51,476 nt of DNA, from the NCBI GenBank assembly GCA_018659375.1, contig JABJMO010000078.1, positions 1-51,476 on the forward strand, written 5' to 3'. The stretch is from Methanobacteriota archaeon. GTDB taxonomy: Archaea > Thermoplasmatota > Poseidoniia > Poseidoniales > Poseidoniaceae. Shown here piece by piece: positions 9,085 through 16,053 of this stretch. Numbering within the stretch: the stretch's first letter is position 1; each line of letters starts with the position of its first letter. The notes under the pieces are model-generated. The model made no database searches. It saw nothing but the letters and a program-made list of their open reading frames with translations, and was not told where the DNA came from. A program made the translations under genes and the position numbers.

Positions 9085-10286
9085 TGCCTTCGCTAGACAA
9101 GTTTGCAGGCGATCTATCTCGGATGTGGAAACTGCAGGAGAGGGAACCCCTACACCACCTAACTTGGGATTGGTGGTGGTGGCTATTGATGCTTGATGAT
9201 GAAGACGGCAATCCAAGTGGCAAACAATTAATGGTATTGTGGTCGACTAAAGATAACCCAAAAGTCAGTGTTAGTGGCACTAATTGGGAACCTAAAGGCC
9301 GACCAGGATTTGACGATGAGGGAGGTATTTCCCTTGACGGCATGGTCTGTGCTTGGTGGTATGATGGTAAGCGGATGTATGAACCATACATCAAGCACAA
9401 GTGTCGAATGATTGTTGTTAGTGATGACCATCCATCTTGGCCAGGTGATTCCAAATCAGTGGGAAGCGGTGGTGGTGCAGTAGTCCCACTGACAGATGAT
9501 GATATGTCAATGGGACTCAAGAGTGACCTCAGCGAATTTTGGCTCAACCTAAGTACTGATGAATTTCCTGATGATGAAAATGTCCCCAGTAAAATGGAAT
9601 TTACGCTCACTCCATGGAATGAACCTATGTCCACTGCAAGGCATGCGACAGCTACCTATGCAATGAATATGGGTTATGATATTCTTCGTTTACATGGTTG
9701 TAAAGTCGAAGGTAAATTAGACGATAAAGCGGTATCAGGTACTGCTTATTTTCAGAAAGTCTGTGTTCAAGCACCTTCAGTACCATGGTATTGGGGCATG
9801 TTACATCTGAGCGATGGCTCATATATTGACTGGTTTTTACCTCATTTGAGCATGACCGTATCATCAAGGGATAACCAGCCTTGGAAAAAACGGGACTTGG
9901 GTCACATGAGTTTGTCACAAGGAGGATTATTTCATGATGCAGTTGCTCAAAAAAGCCTCAAGTTTTCTAATGTTAGAGTAGAAAAGTATGCTCTAAACAA
10001 TACGGAGGGAGAACATGGTGCCAACCCCGGCAGTAAGCTTCCGGGCTTCAAAGTCGAAATGTGGAGTGATGAGGCAACTATTACTGTAGATGTAGAGGCA
10101 GTAGACCGCGCTCATTGGGCTTTTGAGCAACCAACAATTGGTGGCTTAGTCTCTAATTTTACATATAATGAATATCCATTATTGGTCAAGAAATTAGTTA
10201 TCACGGACCAAAATGGCGTTAGAACTGAGAAAAATTACGATTGGATTAGGGGCAATGCAGAACATTCTTGGGGTATTTTGCATTAA
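9081..10286 (+). CDS. Unrecognised Trp-rich protein co-transcribed with the ABC exporter
   Basis: A 401-residue protein with no signal peptide or membrane segment that I can see. The N-terminal region has the striking run TWDWWWWLLMLDD (28-40), and the body has alternating polar/hydrophobic segments typical of an all-beta protein. The Trp run next to an acidic turn recalls CrtC/AttH-type lipocalin-like proteins, but this is a weak resemblance and I assign no function. Its ATG overlaps the permease stop (ATGA), so it belongs to the same operon, and it may act on or carry whatever the transporter handles. It is the last gene of the unit; a 65-nt gap follows. Confidence 0.72.
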   Translation: MMPSLDKFAGDLSRMWKLQEREPLHHLTWDWWWWLLMLDDEDGNPSGKQLMVLWSTKDNPKVSVSGTNWEPKGRPGFDDEGGISLDGMVCAWWYDGKRMYEPYIKHKCRMIVVSDDHPSWPGDSKSVGSGGGAVVPLTDDDMSMGLKSDLSEFWLNLSTDEFPDDENVPSKMEFTLTPWNEPMSTARHATATYAMNMGYDILRLHGCKVEGKLDDKAVSGTAYFQKVCVQAPSVPWYWGMLHLSDGSYIDWFLPHLSMTVSSRDNQPWKKRDLGHMSLSQGGLFHDAVAQKSLKFSNVRVEKYALNNTEGEHGANPGSKLPGFKVEMWSDEATITVDVEAVDRAHWAFEQPTIGGLVSNFTYNEYPLLVKKLVITDQNGVRTEKNYDWIRGNAEHSWGILH

Positions 10287-10351
10287 ACCAACTCTTGATG
10301 GGGCAACATTCATGTGGGATAAGGACCCAATGTATAACTAGAGGGAACGAT

Positions 10352-11365
10352 ATGTCAGAAGAAGCAACCCCGGATGAAGTCAAGGTTAGTGAGGAGTTAG
10401 AATCTCAACAAACCGAAAACTTAGCCAAAAAATTCAGATTAATCCCAGGAGAAGAGATTCACCTGACAAAGAAACCTAGTACGTTCGCATTTATCGGCAT
10501 GTATGGCTTAGGAGCGTTAGTTCTAGGCCTTCACTTTTTGTTTGGAAGAGTTGATTCTTTGGGTGATGATTCAGAAGGCTTTATGGCTTTAGTTTGGGCT
10601 TTTATGGACTTAACCACTAGTGAGACAATGTCTTTCAGTTTCATTTTCATGATGTTGTCTGTGGCATGGCTAAATCGTTTACTAAATACTTCGACCTCAG
10701 GCAGATGGGTTACTTTGTGGCTGCTACTTGTTGCATTTACTCCACTAGTTATTCAGATTGATGACTTTATATTCTTCATTACCGATTTGTTTGGTGAAGG
10801 TAAAGGGGACTTCATTGGAATTGAGTATAATTTCTACCTATTTGGTATTGTATATACTGCATTGTTTTATGGTCTAACATTTTATTATCAAAATAGTTTC
10901 CACTATGCCATCACCTCTGATGCGGTTATTTTTGAACACAGTTTCTTACTTTCCCGTTCTCATCGCAGAATTCTCTTCGATCGGATTTCGGAAGTTATTG
11001 TTGAGAGAACCCCAGTTGGTACCATTTTTGGTTATGCAACCGTATCTATTCTAACCGATTCAGGTGTTGGACTTGTTGATGAATCAATGGGTGCTGCCGG
11101 AGCAGTAAATATGCCTGGTTCGGCAGATAACTCAGATGATAGCGCTGCAGACAAGGCAAGAAAATCTCTGCTGCGCTCATTCATTGGGATCATAACCTAT
11201 CAAAGAACGATAAGGACAGTGCGTCCAGATCCAAAACACTGCTTCTACTCTATTCGTAAGTGGGATAAGTGTAAGATGTTACTAAATGAGATGCACAAAA
11301 AGCACAGCCAATCTAACCTACTTAGCGATTTGAAAGATTCAATGTCGTCTTCTGATGAAGTTTGA
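10352..11365 (+). CDS. Membrane protein with a bacterial PH-like (bPH2/DUF304) domain
   Basis: About 337 residues. An acidic N terminus is followed by four to five hydrophobic segments (for example FAFIGMYGLGALVLGLHFLF and WVTLWLLLVAFTPLVI), then a segment starting FHYAITSDAVIFEHSFL and LFDRISEVIVERTPVGTIFG, the pattern of bacterial PH domains of the YdbS type: TM pair, then Y-x-I-T-x-D and a basic strand leading to I-x-V. The frame is open upstream to 10268, but ATG at 10352 has GAGGGAA seven nt upstream and avoids overlap with the previous gene. Function in the family is poorly known; it is usually a membrane-associated scaffold. Downstream genes are separate in role. Confidence 0.7.
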   Translation: MSEEATPDEVKVSEELESQQTENLAKKFRLIPGEEIHLTKKPSTFAFIGMYGLGALVLGLHFLFGRVDSLGDDSEGFMALVWAFMDLTTSETMSFSFIFMMLSVAWLNRLLNTSTSGRWVTLWLLLVAFTPLVIQIDDFIFFITDLFGEGKGDFIGIEYNFYLFGIVYTALFYGLTFYYQNSFHYAITSDAVIFEHSFLLSRSHRRILFDRISEVIVERTPVGTIFGYATVSILTDSGVGLVDESMGAAGAVNMPGSADNSDDSAADKARKSLLRSFIGIITYQRTIRTVRPDPKHCFYSIRKWDKCKMLLNEMHKKHSQSNLLSDLKDSMSSSDEV

Positions 11366-11424
11366 ATCTAAGCGAGTCATTCAATAACTGAAACCACACC
11401 GGCCAAATCATTGGAGAGGATATA

Positions 11425-11937
11425 ATGAGTGATGTTCTAGAACCTGCTATAGAAAAATTTGCCGAAGGTGACCTTGAGGGTGCCGTAAATATGTTAGAGG
11501 ATATGTGCAAAGCACACAAGGATATTGCTGCTGTACACCACACATATGCAGAGTTTGCAAATATGTTGAATGTTGAAGCGCAAGAGGATAAGGTCCCTGG
11601 CGGTAAAATCATGATGGCTTACAAAAAAGCCATGAATTTAGATGAAGAAAACGATGAATATATTGTTGATTTTGCCGATTTTGCCTTAGAATGCCGAAGG
11701 ATTCCTGCGGCAGTAAAAGAATATCAGAGATATGCTACACGGTTAGCACTTGCCGATATACCAATAGATGATCGTCTCTACATGGCTGCTAGAAATCTTG
11801 TTGATGCTATTGAAGTAATCGACCCAACAAAGTCGAATAATATGGTTCTGCCATGGATAAAGTCAGCAATACAGTGGTCTGTTGGCGGTCTAGGTTACAC
11901 TCCAGAAGAAGCTGCTAAACTTTTGACCGAGGAATAA
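11425..11937 (+). CDS. Small helical-repeat (TPR-like) protein
   Basis: A 170-residue acidic protein made almost wholly of predicted helices. The pattern AIEKFAEGDLEGAVNMLEDMCKA followed by HHTYAEFANML and KIMMAYKKAMNLDEENDEY matches TPR-type helix pairs (alternating small and large hydrophobics, A at position 8 and 20), though no repeat is canonical. It has no membrane segment, so it is likely a cytoplasmic protein-protein adaptor. A GGAGAGGATATA Shine-Dalgarno precedes ATG 11425. truA starts 8 nt after its stop, which suggests co-transcription. No partner can be named. Confidence 0.65.
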   Translation: MSDVLEPAIEKFAEGDLEGAVNMLEDMCKAHKDIAAVHHTYAEFANMLNVEAQEDKVPGGKIMMAYKKAMNLDEENDEYIVDFADFALECRRIPAAVKEYQRYATRLALADIPIDDRLYMAARNLVDAIEVIDPTKSNNMVLPWIKSAIQWSVGGLGYTPEEAAKLLTEE

Positions 11938-11945
11938 GTGATTAG

Positions 11946-12860
11946 ATGGAAGAGCGAGTTCGCCTCGCATTTACCATTGGATATATTGGTCGTTATTTTC
12001 ACGGCAGTCAAATTCAGCCAGATGTTGCAACAGTGCAAGGTGAATTAATACGTGTCTTTCGTAAATTAAAATGGCTAGATCGCAAAGAAACCAGCCATAA
12101 TTTAGTCCTGTCTAGTAGAACAGATGCTGGTGTGAATGTTCGTAGAAATGGTGGGACAGTAAAGCTCGCAAAGAGCCTGTGGAGGTCTTTGAACAAGCGG
12201 AAGATGGTGAGAGCAGTTGATGACCAATTGTGCGATGGACTAGTATTTCTTGATGTTAGAGAAGTAGCAGATGACTGGAATCCAAGACTAGCAGTGCATC
12301 GAATATATCGATACCGGCTTGAAGGAATTCAAGGATGGTCTGACCCAAGTGAAAAATTCGCTGAGTGGTTGAACTTATTTGTTGGAACTTATGATGCTAG
12401 AAACTTTGCCCGGCTTGAAGAGGGTAAAAATCCAATTAGGAAAATTTACTCCTGTGCTCCTTGGGAGGTAGACGGCAGAATAGTTGGATTCGAAATAATT
12501 GGTGAGGCATTCTTGTGGAACCAAGTGCGCAGGACTGCTATGGCATTGCACCGCTTAGCTATTGGAGAATTAACAGAACGCGAAATCAAAGATGCTATTG
12601 ATTATCCAGAAAAATCAGTTGATTTTGGTGTAGCTCCGCCTGAATGGCTGGTGTTATGGGATGTTGTTTGGCCAAATTTTGCTCATGATGATTCAGCCGA
12701 TTCAACATTCACATTTACTCAACTTCCTCAATCAGATTATATTGAGAGAACTATGATCAGTCGTTGGGAAAAAGGTGCCTCGTTGGAAATGGAAAGCATG
12801 CTCTACCACGAGTGGTCAAAGATTGGTAAATTGCCCTATATTCCTCATGACTCAAAGTAA
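11946..12860 (+). CDS. truA: tRNA pseudouridine synthase TruA
   Basis: A 304-residue TruA-family enzyme that isomerises uridines 38-40 in the tRNA anticodon arm. The N terminus (FTIGYIGRYFHGSQIQP) matches the family start, and the catalytic motif SSRTDAGV places the active-site aspartate at D60. Further family landmarks are YRYRL in the middle and FLWNQVRRTAMAL toward the end. ATG at 11946 is 8 nt after the stop of the helical-repeat gene. The 3' end overlaps the riboflavin kinase gene on the other strand by 9 nt (convergent). Length is a little above the bacterial norm of about 260 because of a C-terminal extension. Confidence 0.93.
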   Translation: MEERVRLAFTIGYIGRYFHGSQIQPDVATVQGELIRVFRKLKWLDRKETSHNLVLSSRTDAGVNVRRNGGTVKLAKSLWRSLNKRKMVRAVDDQLCDGLVFLDVREVADDWNPRLAVHRIYRYRLEGIQGWSDPSEKFAEWLNLFVGTYDARNFARLEEGKNPIRKIYSCAPWEVDGRIVGFEIIGEAFLWNQVRRTAMALHRLAIGELTEREIKDAIDYPEKSVDFGVAPPEWLVLWDVVWPNFAHDDSADSTFTFTQLPQSDYIERTMISRWEKGASLEMESMLYHEWSKIGKLPYIPHDSK

Positions 12861-13319
12861 TTCGATTACTACTTCGTCACCATCACTTATCGAGAAATGT
12901 TCTCTTAGGAATTTTGCTGAGATGATTTCCACTACATCGTAGTGCCTGGTCAAATCTGGAATTAGAACCGCACAATCAACCATTTTATCATTGAAATTAA
13001 ATGTAGCCTTGAAGGCAGTTGCACCGCCAAACGAAATACCATCTCGCAAGAAACCACGAATTCTATTGGCTTCTAAATCATCAATAGCTACCTCGTTGGC
13101 TTGTGAAATTAGTTCGCTTGATGCATCTAGTGTATCGATTCCCGATTTCAACCTAAGTGCAATATAATCTCGCAAATCATCACCAGCAACAGTTAGGTTC
13201 AGTGTTCCTGGCCACACGGAGGTTCCCATTAGTGATTGGAATTGGTCTTGATAGTGCTTTTGCGCCATAAAGACATGGGCTCTGCCAAGTCCACTACTAA
13301 CAACACCTGTGATGCGCAT
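12852..13319 (-). CDS. ribK: CTP-dependent riboflavin kinase (archaeal RibK, DUF120)
   Basis: A 155-residue protein of the archaeal riboflavin kinase family, which makes FMN from riboflavin using CTP. Seen: ITGVVSSGLGRAHVFMAQ at the N terminus, WPGTLNLTV (36-44), RIRGFLRDGISFGGATAF, and LTRHYDVVEIISAKFLRE followed by DGDEVVIEL at the end, all family landmarks. The frame stays open for 70 codons upstream, but that part resembles nothing and overlaps the opposite-strand PLP gene, so ATG at 13319 is preferred. Unlike RbkR regulators it has no HTH domain. Nested inverted repeats lie just before the start codon and could regulate translation. Confidence 0.9.
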   Translation of the reverse strand: MRITGVVSSGLGRAHVFMAQKHYQDQFQSLMGTSVWPGTLNLTVAGDDLRDYIALRLKSGIDTLDASSELISQANEVAIDDLEANRIRGFLRDGISFGGATAFKATFNFNDKMVDCAVLIPDLTRHYDVVEIISAKFLREHFSISDGDEVVIELL

Positions 13320-13323
13320 GATG

Positions 13324-13368
13324 TTGCCAAATCCTAATCCTTTTTGACCTTCATGGAAGTTTTGGCAA
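13324..13368 (-). promoter_or_regulatory. Nested inverted repeats in the ribK 5' region
   Basis: TTGCCAAA at 13324-13331 and TTTGGCAA at 13361-13368 form an 8-bp inverted repeat with a 29-nt interior. The interior holds a second short inverted repeat, CTTC-ATG-GAAG (13349-13359). In the ribK transcript the outer stem would end only 4 nt before the ATG and would enclose the purine-rich stretch that could act as ribosome binding site. A regulatory role is inference; the repeats are directly visible. Confidence 0.35.
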
Positions 13369-13416
13369 TACAAAACCCCTTGAAGTGCCGAGTTAAGGAG
13401 CAGATGAGACGGTACT

Positions 13417-14598
13417 ATGCCAGGCGATATGACATGGATGAAACAACGATACGAGGAGTTATCTAACCAATCTTTGCTATGGGAGCCGCCAACATTGGAA
13501 AGCCCTAACCAACCGAGATGTTCAATCAATGGTAAACCAACAATAATGCTTTCAGCAAATAATTATTTGAATCTTACAACCCATCCAAAGGTAGTCAAAG
13601 CGATGGTTGATGCAACTAAAAAATATGGTGCAGGTAGTGGGAGCGTCAGGGCAATTGCTGGTACTATGGACATCCATCTGGCAGCAGAACAAAAGGTGGC
13701 AGAATTCAAGAAAGTGGAAGCCGCATTAATCTATTCAGCGGGATATACCGTCAATGTGGGATTAATCCCAACCTTGGTTACTGGTAAAGATGATGTTATC
13801 ATAAGTGACGAGTTAAATCACGGGTCAATTATTGATGGTGTTAGGTTAACTAAAGCGAGTAGAGCAGTCTATGCACACAACGACATGAGTGAATTAGAAG
13901 CAGTACTGGTTAGTAATGAAGACGCAAAGCGAAAACTAATCATCACTGATGGGGTATTTTCCATGGATGGTGATATTGCGCCGCTAGATGAAATTGACAA
14001 ACTGGCTAAGGAATACGGTGCGATGGTATATGTTGATGACTGTCACGGTGAGGGAGTTCTTGGTGAAACTGGTGCAGGGATAGTTGATCACTTTGGATTG
14101 CAAGGTAGTATTGACTTTGAAACCGGTTCCTTTTCAAAAGCTCTTGGTGTTCAAGGCGGAATACTCGCTGGGACAGAGATGACTAGGACGCATGCATTGA
14201 ATCATTCGAGATCCTGGTTATTGTCTGGTTCTCAACCACCAGGTGTTGCTGCAGCACAAAAAGCGGCTGTAGAAGTGCTGATGGAAGAGCCTGAACATCA
14301 TCAAAAGTTATGGGCCAATACCAACTATTTCCGGAAGGAATTACAAAGTTTAGGATTCGATACCGGCGTTTCGACTACACCAATAATTCCGGTGATGTGC
14401 GGGGAATCAAAAGTTGCAAAAGACTTCACTGTCGAACTTGGTAAACAGGGTGTTATGGCAGGAGCAATTGTATTTCCCATGGTCTCTAGAGACAAAGCAA
14501 GGATACGAACTCAAATGTCCTCAGGACTTGCTAAAGATGACCTCGATGAGGTATTATCAATCTTTGAGAGAGTTGGACCAAAACTGGGTTTAATTTGA
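13417..14598 (+). CDS. kbl: 2-amino-3-ketobutyrate CoA ligase (Kbl) / AONS-family PLP enzyme
   Basis: A 393-residue alpha-oxoamine synthase. Seen: SANNYLNLT (46-54), GSGSVRAIAGT, the substrate-loop DELNHGSIIDG, the PLP ring motif VDDCHGEGVLG (D207/D208, H210) and the PLP lysine K241 in GSFSKALG. Length and the GSVRAIAGT motif fit glycine C-acetyltransferase (Kbl), which cleaves 2-amino-3-ketobutyrate with CoA to glycine and acetyl-CoA in threonine breakdown; 8-amino-7-oxononanoate synthase is the main alternative, but no biotin genes are nearby while glycine cleavage and FolD are in the window. Start may be 13417 or the in-frame ATGs at 13429 or 13438. It is divergent from ribK. Confidence 0.85.
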   Translation: MPGDMTWMKQRYEELSNQSLLWEPPTLESPNQPRCSINGKPTIMLSANNYLNLTTHPKVVKAMVDATKKYGAGSGSVRAIAGTMDIHLAAEQKVAEFKKVEAALIYSAGYTVNVGLIPTLVTGKDDVIISDELNHGSIIDGVRLTKASRAVYAHNDMSELEAVLVSNEDAKRKLIITDGVFSMDGDIAPLDEIDKLAKEYGAMVYVDDCHGEGVLGETGAGIVDHFGLQGSIDFETGSFSKALGVQGGILAGTEMTRTHALNHSRSWLLSGSQPPGVAAAQKAAVEVLMEEPEHHQKLWANTNYFRKELQSLGFDTGVSTTPIIPVMCGESKVAKDFTVELGKQGVMAGAIVFPMVSRDKARIRTQMSSGLAKDDLDEVLSIFERVGPKLGLI

Positions 14599-14599
14599 G

Positions 14600-15217
14600 T
14601 TATTCATCTGTATTATCAAAATCATTAACTACTGAATCTATCTCACTATCGTTACTTATCGCAATATCATAATCTTTTGACTCATCTCGAATATCCAACA
14701 TATCTTCAAACGGGTTTTTACCATCATCAATCATGCAAAGCAGTCTCCATCTTGGTGCCCAAGAAAGATGCACATACAATGGCCCTGGCAGCAATATTAG
14801 TAGCCAAGAGAGATAGGCATTTATTGACAATATGTCAGTTCTATCTATGGACAATAATGCTAGTCCAACAAATGGCATTGGATACAAAATAATCCTTGGG
14901 GGTGCTATTGGCATTCTGCCAAAAATGGTGTTAATGATTGTTGAACATAGTCCTAAGAAAAAACAGGCAACCATTAACAATGCACAATGTAGCGCCCAAT
15001 CGCTGGTCCATCCATAGTAATCATCTGTAGCGAAACGGTATGGTAAAATTAATGCTAGAGCAATGAGAAAACCATAAAATCCACCAATATTTGATGGGTG
15101 TGAAAGCCATAATGGCAGTCTTGCAAACAACTTGGATAGCGAAGTTCCAAGCAAAGTTTCCTGTTGATTTTCTGATAGTGAACCTATCACCGCATTCCAA
15201 TTGACGGATTTTGCCAC
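14600..15217 (-). CDS. Hypothetical membrane protein, four segments, acidic tail
   Basis: A 205-residue protein I do not recognise. Four hydrophobic segments are visible at about 46-62, 76-96, 104-121 and 132-150. They are followed by a cytoplasmic-looking tail of about 55 residues, rich in Asp, Glu and Ser (RDESKDYDIAISNDSEIDSV). The tail ends in an acidic run. It lies 55 nt downstream of another leftward membrane-protein gene, so the two may be one transcript. It is convergent with kbl, with one base between the stops. Confidence 0.6.
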   Translation of the reverse strand: MAKSVNWNAVIGSLSENQQETLLGTSLSKLFARLPLWLSHPSNIGGFYGFLIALALILPYRFATDDYYGWTSDWALHCALLMVACFFLGLCSTIINTIFGRMPIAPPRIILYPMPFVGLALLSIDRTDILSINAYLSWLLILLPGPLYVHLSWAPRWRLLCMIDDGKNPFEDMLDIRDESKDYDIAISNDSEIDSVVNDFDNTDE

Positions 15218-15272
15218 ATTTAGCCCTGTTCGGGAGGGTTCTTGAATTAACAGGGTGGGTGAGATTTATTGA

Positions 15273-15908
15273 CTATTCTTTGTTGATGAATTTAGCAAGT
15301 GGGCCCTCAACATTCAATTCTTCTTCACTAAGCCAATCTCTTTCGAGCAATCCATAGTCCATTGTTTCACGTTCTCTAGCATCTTCGATGGGGTCAATAT
15401 TTCCGTTGACAACGTCCCTTAGTGCCAGTGCTTGATTGATAATGATTATCTGTTTAGATAATCGAGTTTTATTTGTTGAATCACTAAAATGCCCTAGTGT
15501 TGTATAGTCTTCATGGTCCTCTACTAGATTAAAGCCGTTGACTAATTCATCTTCGACTAATCTAACTCTATGCTCGCCGATGTCTATCCAATCACTGGTT
15601 GATAATTTCACAGAAACAATTGCTTTTCCGATGGGCTCATTATCAACAAATGGGTGATTGATATTTACTCCAAGTGGAGTCGCAATTATCGCTTCTAAAT
15701 CGGGACCAAAGACGAGGTAAATGGCTCCTCCGATTGTGATGGAAAGTAGTATGGTGAAAATAGGTAGTTGGTAAATAGCAGTCAACAATATTGGTCCTAA
15801 TATTGATAAAAAAGTAGTTATCCTTACCCCCAATAATTTATTTTTGTAAGGAGCACATAATGCTAAATCAGCAAACTCGATAATTCCCTTTGGAACACTC
15901 ACAATCAT
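15273..15908 (-). CDS. Hypothetical membrane protein with two N-terminal segments
   Basis: A 211-residue protein I do not recognise. Two hydrophobic stretches near residues 30-48 and 50-66 (ILGPILLTAIYQLPIFTILLSITIGGAIYLVF) form a hairpin, followed by about 140 polar residues with beta-like patterns (VSVKLSTSDWIDIGEHRVRLVEDE). The ATG at 15908 shares its CATG with the ATG of a small ORF on the other strand at 15907. It probably heads a two-gene leftward unit with the membrane protein at 14600-15217. No function can be assigned. Confidence 0.6.
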   Translation of the reverse strand: MIVSVPKGIIEFADLALCAPYKNKLLGVRITTFLSILGPILLTAIYQLPIFTILLSITIGGAIYLVFGPDLEAIIATPLGVNINHPFVDNEPIGKAIVSVKLSTSDWIDIGEHRVRLVEDELVNGFNLVEDHEDYTTLGHFSDSTNKTRLSKQIIIINQALALRDVVNGNIDPIEDARERETMDYGLLERDWLSEEELNVEGPLAKFINKE

Positions 15909-16023
15909 GCCTCAAACACCATTAGGAGGTGTATTCTCAATAAGGGTTTGTAATTTCTGTGGGTATGACGAGCATTCTTCCAAATCGTCATCTTTTGCTA
16001 AATTCTTCCGCATCTTTCAATAA
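15907..16023 (+). CDS. Possible 38-residue CxxC micro-protein
   Basis: An ATG at 15907 opens a 38-codon frame ending in TAA at 16021-16023. The product contains RVCNFCGYDEHSSKSSSF, a CxxC knuckle followed by a histidine, like one half of a zinc ribbon, and ends in a hydrophobic/basic stretch (FAKFFRIFQ). There is a strong Shine-Dalgarno-like AGGAGGTG at 15924-15931, but it lies inside the frame and the only codon at proper distance is ATA. It fills the gap between a leftward membrane-protein gene and the rightward DUF835-like gene. It could be a genuine small protein, a remnant or chance. Confidence 0.3.
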   Translation: MPQTPLGGVFSIRVCNFCGYDEHSSKSSSFAKFFRIFQ

Positions 16024-16053
16024 CACTTAGACAAGGCTGAATCTAAAGGGGTG

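Noticed and set aside
9062-9634. 190-codon frame on the minus strand opposite the Trp-rich protein
   Set aside because: Ser/Pro-rich composition and antisense position against a well-placed operon gene; it looks like a shadow frame.
13320-13529. 70-codon upstream extension of ribK as a possible regulator domain (RbkR type)
   Set aside because: The extension has no helix-turn-helix and overlaps the start of kbl on the other strand; the ATG at 13319 gives the standard RibK length.
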